A stretch of 63,582 nt of DNA, from assembly GCA_025927575.1 (NCBI GenBank), contig JAICLJ010000006.1:1-63582 (forward strand), given 5' to 3'. Positions 58,612-63,582 of this stretch are shown here, one piece after another. A program made the translations under genes and the position numbers. Each line of letters opens with the position of its first letter. Position 1 is the first letter of the stretch. The stretch is from Bryobacteraceae bacterium. Its GTDB lineage: Bacteria; Acidobacteriota; Terriglobia; Bryobacterales; Bryobacteraceae. A model generated the notes under the pieces. That model was not told the origin of the DNA, did not search any database, and was given only the letters and a program-made list of their open reading frames with translations.

Positions 58612-58826
58612 GGAAATTCGGTGACGGATCTCTCATTCCGCATTCTCATTTTCAAAAGTAGGCAGCCTCTACTTTGTCCAGCGCGTCCTCGGAGGCCAAC
58701 CTGCTTTCTGCCGTGTCAGGGAACGTTCTACTTTCAGCCCGATCTCTCGAACAGGAATCAAGGTGGGCTGCCGCCCGGCCCGCTCCCGGAGATTAGTAGA
58801 ATGAGTGCTCCGTCGGCGGATTCGCC
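58612..58826 (-). repeat. intergenic repeat copy B (uninterrupted)
   Basis: Both parts of the repeat are joined by 11 nt here. Direct-repeat orientation relative to copy A, with one secreted-protein gene between them. It covers the 5' upstream region of that gene. The translated frames show no known protein. Confidence 0.75.
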
Positions 58827-58863
58827 GGATTCCTAACGGAAAGCTTCTTCTTCATAGACTTGG

Positions 58864-59943
58864 ATGAAAAAACTCATATTACTGGCAGTCGCCGGCGGGT
58901 CTTGTCTTGCAGCGGTCTGTGCGGCAGGCCCCGTGAACGGGAAACGGATCACGGTGGTAAGCGGCGGCGGCTATTTTCCCGTTCTCATTCAATTGCAGAA
59001 TGGTGAGCTAATGGCGGTACTCCGCGGAGGCGCTCCACACATAGGCGCAAAGGGCCGCCTCGACATCGTTACATCCAAAGATCACGGTCTCACCTGGTCC
59101 CCACCTCATACGGCCGTGGATGGGCCGGAGGATGATCGCAACCCGGCTCTCGGTCAACTCAAGAACGGCGACATTATTCTGGCGTATGCCGTTCTGCACG
59201 GCTACGATCACACCGGCCTGAAGTTGAACCCATCCGAGCGTCAAGCCGAAGGTGTTTATGTGATTCGATCGCGCGATAGCGGCCGGTCCTGGTCGAAGCC
59301 AAAGCGCAGCAAAAGCATGCATAAACTTCAAAAGAATGGTGGAGACGTGTCGCCTTACGGGAAAATTGTCCAACTTGCCGATGGCACCGCTCTTATGTCC
59401 GTTTACTACGAGTTCCACGACGCTCGCGGAAATCAGGATTATGTCTTTCGCTCTCGCGACAACGGTAAGACTTGGGGCGAACCCACGCTTGCCGGTGAGC
59501 ACTACAACGAGACTGGACTTCTCGCGCTGGAAGACGGAACGGTACTTGCCGCGATGCGATCAGAGACCGGCGGATATCTGGCAACGTCGTCATCAATGGA
59601 TGGCGGAAAGACCTGGAGCCGGCCGAGGCAAATCACCAGAGACCGGGAGCATCCAGGCGACTTAGTGCAGTTGGAGGATGGCGATGTGCTTCTCACTTAT
59701 GGCGAACGCAACAGGCCTTTCGGCGTACAAGCGATTCTTAGTAACGATGATGGCAAGACCTGGAACGCTTCGTCAAAAACAGTGGTTGCGGATGACGCGC
59801 CAAGCCCCGACTGCGGATATCCCAGTTCCGTTCAGCTTGCTGACGGAAACATTGTGACGGTCTATTACCATGTCGACGATCCGAGCTATGCTCCCGCCAG
59901 CACCAAGGCAACGGCGGTGATTTGGCGAGCACCCCAACGGTGA
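58864..59943 (+). CDS. BNR/sialidase-family exported protein
   Basis: 359 aa; signal peptide MKKLILLAVAGGSCLAAVCAAG. Five Asp-box motifs mark a six-bladed propeller: SKDHGLTWSP, SRDSGRSWSKP, SRDNGKTWGEP, SMDGGKTWSRP and SNDDGKTWNAS. Residues such as YFPVLIQLQNGELM and EDDRNPALGQLKNGDI match exo-alpha-sialidase-like proteins. The arginine triad of true sialidases was not traced, so substrate is open; a glycan-processing role fits the nearby GH97. Confidence 0.85.
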   Translation: MKKLILLAVAGGSCLAAVCAAGPVNGKRITVVSGGGYFPVLIQLQNGELMAVLRGGAPHIGAKGRLDIVTSKDHGLTWSPPHTAVDGPEDDRNPALGQLKNGDIILAYAVLHGYDHTGLKLNPSERQAEGVYVIRSRDSGRSWSKPKRSKSMHKLQKNGGDVSPYGKIVQLADGTALMSVYYEFHDARGNQDYVFRSRDNGKTWGEPTLAGEHYNETGLLALEDGTVLAAMRSETGGYLATSSSMDGGKTWSRPRQITRDREHPGDLVQLEDGDVLLTYGERNRPFGVQAILSNDDGKTWNASSKTVVADDAPSPDCGYPSSVQLADGNIVTVYYHVDDPSYAPASTKATAVIWRAPQR

Positions 59944-60174
59944 GCGGGCTTGCCGGATCTCAACCCGCGCACGCGCGGCGGCTCTGTTTCCGGGTTGCCT
60001 CGAGTCAGCGCCACATCGCGTGACTAAGAAGCGGCTGGGAGCCGCCCGCAGGCCCGGGGCCCGCCCAACAAGCAAATGCTCGGATGTGAGAAGCGCGTTG
60101 GTGCCATAGTTTGAAGAACCCGCGCACTGGCGGGCTCGGGCTAAGGTCCACTCTCCGCCCAGCGGCGCAGTTTG

Positions 60175-61011
60175 TCACGGCAAAATGGCGAACACACGTG
60201 CCGGAAAACCGACTCCGCGCTGGGGCTTGGGCCAGGCCACGACGACTAACGCTCCCGTCGCCGGTACATCGTCGAGATGGGCCATCGCCTCGATCTGCCA
60301 GTGGCCGTGGGTCAAAAGCCACTTCTCGGAGTCCATGGTTTTGCTGATGTCGGTATCCATTGACTCGTGTCCGTTGGCCGCGATCCCGCGTTGCTCGTAC
60401 AGGAACTTGATCGCCTCGAAGGACCAGCCAGGGAACGGGTAACGTTTGAATCGTTCCGGATTTGTCTTCCAATCCCTGGACATGTCAGTGCGCAGCGCGG
60501 CGAAACATCCCGCCGGCACCCGGCCATGCCTGCGCTCCCATTCCTTAATGTCGGCGATGGTGAGTGCGTGATTGGGATCCTTTTCGAGCATCGAGGTCAT
60601 ATCAAAAACCACGAGCGGCAGGATCATCTGTTTAAGGGGAATCTCGTCGACGGTCATGCCGTTGGGGTCGAAATGTGCTGGCGCGTCGATATGCGTGCCA
60701 TATTGCCCGACCATCGAATAGAAAGAAGCGCGAAAACCATCCTTTGCGATAGTGTAAGGTTTGCCCGTCTGCGGATCTGCAGCGCCAGAAAAAGTGGCTT
60801 GGCCGAAGCCTTTCCACACCGGCGTCACCGGGCTGAAGGAATGCGTGAGGTCGACAAATCGCTTCGACGCGATGATCTTGTATGCCTGTGCGACCGATCC
60901 GTTTTCAACCGGAATAACGGGCGGAGCGGCGCTGGCGACAACGGTGCCCAGAACAACCGCGATCAGGCATATGCGGAGTAAAGCCGGCTTCAGCACGGAA
61001 AGTTTCTTCAA
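60175..61011 (-). CDS. secreted cyclase-family hydrolase (kynurenine-formamidase-like)
   Basis: 278 aa with signal peptide (LLRICLIAVVLGTVVASAAP). The metal motif YGTHIDAPAHF (about 104-114) is the HGTHxDxPxHF signature of the cyclase/KynB superfamily, with FVDLTHSFSPVTPVW upstream and WLLTHGHWQIEAMAHLDDVPATGAL near the end. Export is unusual against cytoplasmic KynB but occurs in related amidohydrolases. A three-half-site element lies upstream at 61129-61162. Substrate unknown. Confidence 0.85.
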   Translation of the reverse strand: MKKLSVLKPALLRICLIAVVLGTVVASAAPPVIPVENGSVAQAYKIIASKRFVDLTHSFSPVTPVWKGFGQATFSGAADPQTGKPYTIAKDGFRASFYSMVGQYGTHIDAPAHFDPNGMTVDEIPLKQMILPLVVFDMTSMLEKDPNHALTIADIKEWERRHGRVPAGCFAALRTDMSRDWKTNPERFKRYPFPGWSFEAIKFLYEQRGIAANGHESMDTDISKTMDSEKWLLTHGHWQIEAMAHLDDVPATGALVVVAWPKPQRGVGFPARVFAILP

Positions 61012-61128
61012 GCTCCCCTAAATCGGGCCTATGCCACGGCGTGAGCATTTGATCATCGAAGAATGAGCCTGAACAAAATGTGTCAGGGCTGTGGACATAT
61101 AATTATCCGGTAAAGCATCGTCAGGAGT

Positions 61129-61162
61129 TTAACCTGACAGGTCAAACCAAAAATCAGGTTAA
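61129..61162 (-). promoter_or_regulatory. three-half-site operator upstream of the cyclase-family gene
   Basis: TTAACCTGACAGGTCAA at 61129-61145 is a palindrome with one mismatch; a third half-site TCAGGTTAA is at 61154-61162. TTAACCTG and CAGGTTAA repeats resemble GntR-type operators. TTGACC in it may be a -35. The rest of the gap 61012-61310 holds nothing recognised. Confidence 0.45.
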
Positions 61163-61310
61163 TCGTATTGGCATTGACAAGTAAAGCGCCGAATGAAGGC
61201 TCCGTACTCGGTGAATCTTCTCCGCGCAGGAACGCGATGACAAATCTTGTTTAAGCCTCGGCAAACGCGTAACCGGTTCGGATGCTCCGCAGCCTCACTG
61301 CTCGAGGGGA

Positions 61311-63323
61311 TCAATGTGCCGGACGGATACGGATGGCCTGTCCGCCACCGGGAACTAAATTCACCTTAAGCCCCTCCGAACGATTCACAGCCTTCTGGTC
61401 GATTGTGGTGTGTGTAGGAGATACATCGGCATCCGGCGCATCCGACAGCGTTTCCGCCGTGTACTCTCCTTCGCCAAGAAACGCCAGAGGAATGTCGAAC
61501 TGAGCCGCATGTGAACCCGCAATGCTACCGACGTACCATTCGTTTCCATGGCGGCGCGCGATGGCGATGTAATCACCGACCTTTGCACTGAGAACCCGAG
61601 TCTCGTCCCAGGTGGCCGGGATCCCGCTTAGAAACGGCAATTCTTTCTGTCCTTCATAGGCTTCCGGATAGTCGGAAACCATTTCAAAGGGGCTTTCAAA
61701 AACGATGAACAGGGCCACTTGGTGCGCTCGCGTACCCATTACCATTGGATGGACGTTCCGGGGCTGGAAATCCTTGCGATTGACATTACTGAATCCGCCA
61801 GGCGTGTAATCCATGGGACCCGCCAGCATACGCGTAAATGCGAGCATCACATTATGCTCAGGCGTGACACGAGCACTCCATTTGTTGTATTCCAGACCCA
61901 GCACGCTTTCGCGGGTAATGACATTGGGGTAAGTGCGCCTCAGACCGTCCGGTTTGAACGCTCCATGGAAGTCAATCATCAAATGGTGCTCAGCCGCATT
62001 CTTGGCTACCCGACGATAGAAATCGACCATCCATTGGTCGTCGCGATCCATGAAATCGATCTTGACTCCCGCTATCCCCCACTTCTCGTACAAAGGAAAT
62101 GCCTCGTCCATCTGACGGTTGATATCAGTCCAGTGCGCCCATACCCATACTTTGACGTTTTTAGATTTGGCATATCGGAGTAACTCGGGCATGTCGATGT
62201 TAGGCTGCGCACGTGTGATATCGGCGCCAGAATCGTTGGGGCCGGTTCCATGAGCAGCCCATCCTCCATCGAGCAGGAAATACTCGAAGCCAGCTTTCGT
62301 TGCAAAGTCGATGTAATGCTTCGCAGTGGCCGTGTTTTTTCCCACCTTGAAGTTGACGCCCTCGGCATATGGCCCGGACCACCAATCCCAAGCAGCTTTT
62401 CCGGGTTTGATCCAGGATGTGTCGGAGATGGCGCAGGGTGGATTCAAATTCTGGATGATGTTCGACTCAATCAAGCGCCCTGGGGCATCGCCAATCATCA
62501 CAACGCGCCATGGCGATTCCATGGGCGTCTGCCGTGAAACCGCGAGGCCGGGTTCATCCACGCGCGGAGAAAGGCGCGCCTCCAAAACGCGAGAGCCCCC
62601 GGAGCCCAGATGGGTGAGGTACATACCGGCGTAATTCTGAATGTTCGCCTCGGTAATGGCGAGCCAAGCCGTACCCGGCAATTCCATTAAAAATGGCAAT
62701 GCTACCAGCGATTCCGGATGAAGGCCGGTCAACGCGACTGTCCGATAGTTATCCTCGTAAGAAGTTTGAAAGTTTCGTAATATCAGCGGATATGTCGTGG
62801 CGTCGCCGGCTAGCACAAATTGCGTCTTCTCGTTGACGATACGCACCGCTTTCGTACGCGGCTCATCGGGAATTACATAGCGGAATGCGATGCCATCGTT
62901 GTAAGCCCTGGCTTCGATTGTCAACTTGCGGGACAGGCGCCCGGCTTCCTGCAAATCAACGGCAAGAGTATTGCATTCATTGTGTACCGGATTAGATTTT
63001 CCCGCCGGAATCGTATACGTCTCGTTGATCTTTGAGGCTTTCGAGGCCGTGATATGGAGGTTGGCCCCCAGCGCGGGCTGGTCTTGCAGGTCCAGACCAA
63101 GATTCGATTTCTCAATCAGAGGCTTTCCCTTGTAATTGACTTCATAAACCAATTGGCCGCCGCGCAACCGAGTCGCGCTGGACGGTGCGATTGAGAATGT
63201 CACATGGATCAGATTGTTCGGAGAAGACAAGGTGATCGGCTCAGTTTGAGCGCGTGCGACCGGGCCGAAGCCGAGACAACTTGTCGCGATCAAGAAAACA
63301 ATACTGGACCTTTGAAAACCCAT
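61311..63323 (-). CDS. GH97 family glycoside hydrolase
   Basis: 670 aa from ATG 63323, with AAGGAG 6 nt before it; a frame-open ATG at 63353 has none. Signal peptide MGFQRSSIVFLIATSCLGFG, ending ARAQ. The N-terminal beta-sandwich starts ITLSSPNNLIHVTF, and the (beta/alpha)8 barrel contains AWDWWSG, FEYFLLDGGW, VKVWVWAHWTD and GVKIDFMDRDDQ (about 420), the Asp that acts as nucleophile in retaining GH97 enzymes. The retaining type is alpha-galactosidase-like; family also has inverting alpha-glucosidases. Periplasmic or secreted. Five nt from the truncated upstream gene. Confidence 0.9.
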   Translation of the reverse strand: MGFQRSSIVFLIATSCLGFGPVARAQTEPITLSSPNNLIHVTFSIAPSSATRLRGGQLVYEVNYKGKPLIEKSNLGLDLQDQPALGANLHITASKASKINETYTIPAGKSNPVHNECNTLAVDLQEAGRLSRKLTIEARAYNDGIAFRYVIPDEPRTKAVRIVNEKTQFVLAGDATTYPLILRNFQTSYEDNYRTVALTGLHPESLVALPFLMELPGTAWLAITEANIQNYAGMYLTHLGSGGSRVLEARLSPRVDEPGLAVSRQTPMESPWRVVMIGDAPGRLIESNIIQNLNPPCAISDTSWIKPGKAAWDWWSGPYAEGVNFKVGKNTATAKHYIDFATKAGFEYFLLDGGWAAHGTGPNDSGADITRAQPNIDMPELLRYAKSKNVKVWVWAHWTDINRQMDEAFPLYEKWGIAGVKIDFMDRDDQWMVDFYRRVAKNAAEHHLMIDFHGAFKPDGLRRTYPNVITRESVLGLEYNKWSARVTPEHNVMLAFTRMLAGPMDYTPGGFSNVNRKDFQPRNVHPMVMGTRAHQVALFIVFESPFEMVSDYPEAYEGQKELPFLSGIPATWDETRVLSAKVGDYIAIARRHGNEWYVGSIAGSHAAQFDIPLAFLGEGEYTAETLSDAPDADVSPTHTTIDQKAVNRSEGLKVNLVPGGGQAIRIRPAH

Positions 63324-63358
63324 GGCTCTCCTTGCGACACTCATTTGTATCATGAGGT

Positions 63359-63582
63359 TTATGAGTTCACAATAAGGGACGGATCGGCTCCGATGGTGCC
63401 TACCAGTTCGGCAGAATATTTGTCAGTTTTCACCCGGTCTAGCTGCTCGCGGGCCACAGTAGAGCGCCGGTTGAAATCGATTTGACGCGGCGGCAGGCCG
63501 CTTGCCAGGAATCCTTTGAGCGCCGCATCATGACGAGTCCAGAGCGCAATGTCGATCGATTGCTTTGCGCGAAGGCGCTCCC
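63359..63582 (-). CDS. C-terminal end of a gene cut by the right edge
   Basis: The minus frame gives 73 codons (ERLRAKQSIDIALWTRHDAA, then LKGFLASGLPPRQIDFNRRS and VKTDKYSAELVGTIGADPSL) ending in TAA at 63359. It is 35 nt from the preferred GH97 start and probably in the same operon. No domain recognised. The other two frames are closed. Confidence 0.6.
   Translation of the reverse strand, partial: ERLRAKQSIDIALWTRHDAALKGFLASGLPPRQIDFNRRSTVAREQLDRVKTDKYSAELVGTIGADPSLIVNS

Overview
The window reads as chromosome of a free-living, Gram-negative, GC-rich soil-type bacterium, most likely Acidobacteriota (Solibacter/Bryobacter-like). This is inferred from PadR-controlled ADOP-type FtsX/MacB permeases, an Hfq-like protein with a basic N-terminal extension beside holB, a YpdA-type reductase, many secreted beta-helix, glycosidase and TPR proteins, and purine-rich AGACAGGAG interspersed repeats. 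No rRNA, tRNA, CRISPR array or prophage was seen. Gene density is high and both strands are used.

Layout. 1-6.1 kb: a beta-helix secreted protein cut by the left edge, a SAM methyltransferase, a small secreted protein, a winged-helix/STAND-ATPase/TPR regulator and a DUF4242 protein. 6.2-9.9 kb: alaS and a ypdA-like flavin reductase. 9.9-18.4 kb: a PadR regulator, a DUF3857/transglutaminase/TPR protein, small housekeeping genes, an acyl-CoA thioesterase, an Hfq-like protein with holB, and a DUF1479 dioxygenase. 18.4-21.6 kb: a second PadR gene with a 40-bp palindromic operator, then an ADOP permease split by one in-frame stop codon. 21.6-27.6 kb: a secreted VOC protein, a decayed gene fragment, a DUF457 membrane hydrolase, a lipid-kinase family protein, ligA and a DedA/VTT protein. 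27.6-30.2 kb: class II aldolase, radical SAM protein and a small Cys-containing exported ORF on one strand.

30.3-43.3 kb (minus strand) is a type VI secretion operon in the order tssB-tssC-hcp-tagJ-tssA-tssE-tssF-tssG-clpV-vgrG. It encodes the sheath, tube, baseplate, spike and recycling ATPase, but the membrane complex (TssJ/L/M) and TssK are absent and must be elsewhere if the machine works. A divergent secreted trypsin-like protease with three C-terminal repeats follows.

46.8-55.5 kb is a phosphate-starvation locus: a phoB-like response regulator convergent with phoR-pstS-pstC-pstA-pstB-phoU, and a porin divergent from phoR. Three of its upstream regions share a CGTTyyGTAAy motif, two of them as an 11-bp-period repeat, which is a candidate Pho box. 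55.8-57.1 kb: an Xre/MbcA-ParS-type antitoxin with a RES toxin. 57.1-58.9 kb: two copies of an intergenic repeat flank a secreted-protein gene; one copy is interrupted by the relic of a REP-associated tyrosine transposase. 58.9-63.6 kb: carbohydrate and small-molecule hydrolases (BNR/sialidase-like, cyclase family, GH97) and a gene cut by the right edge.
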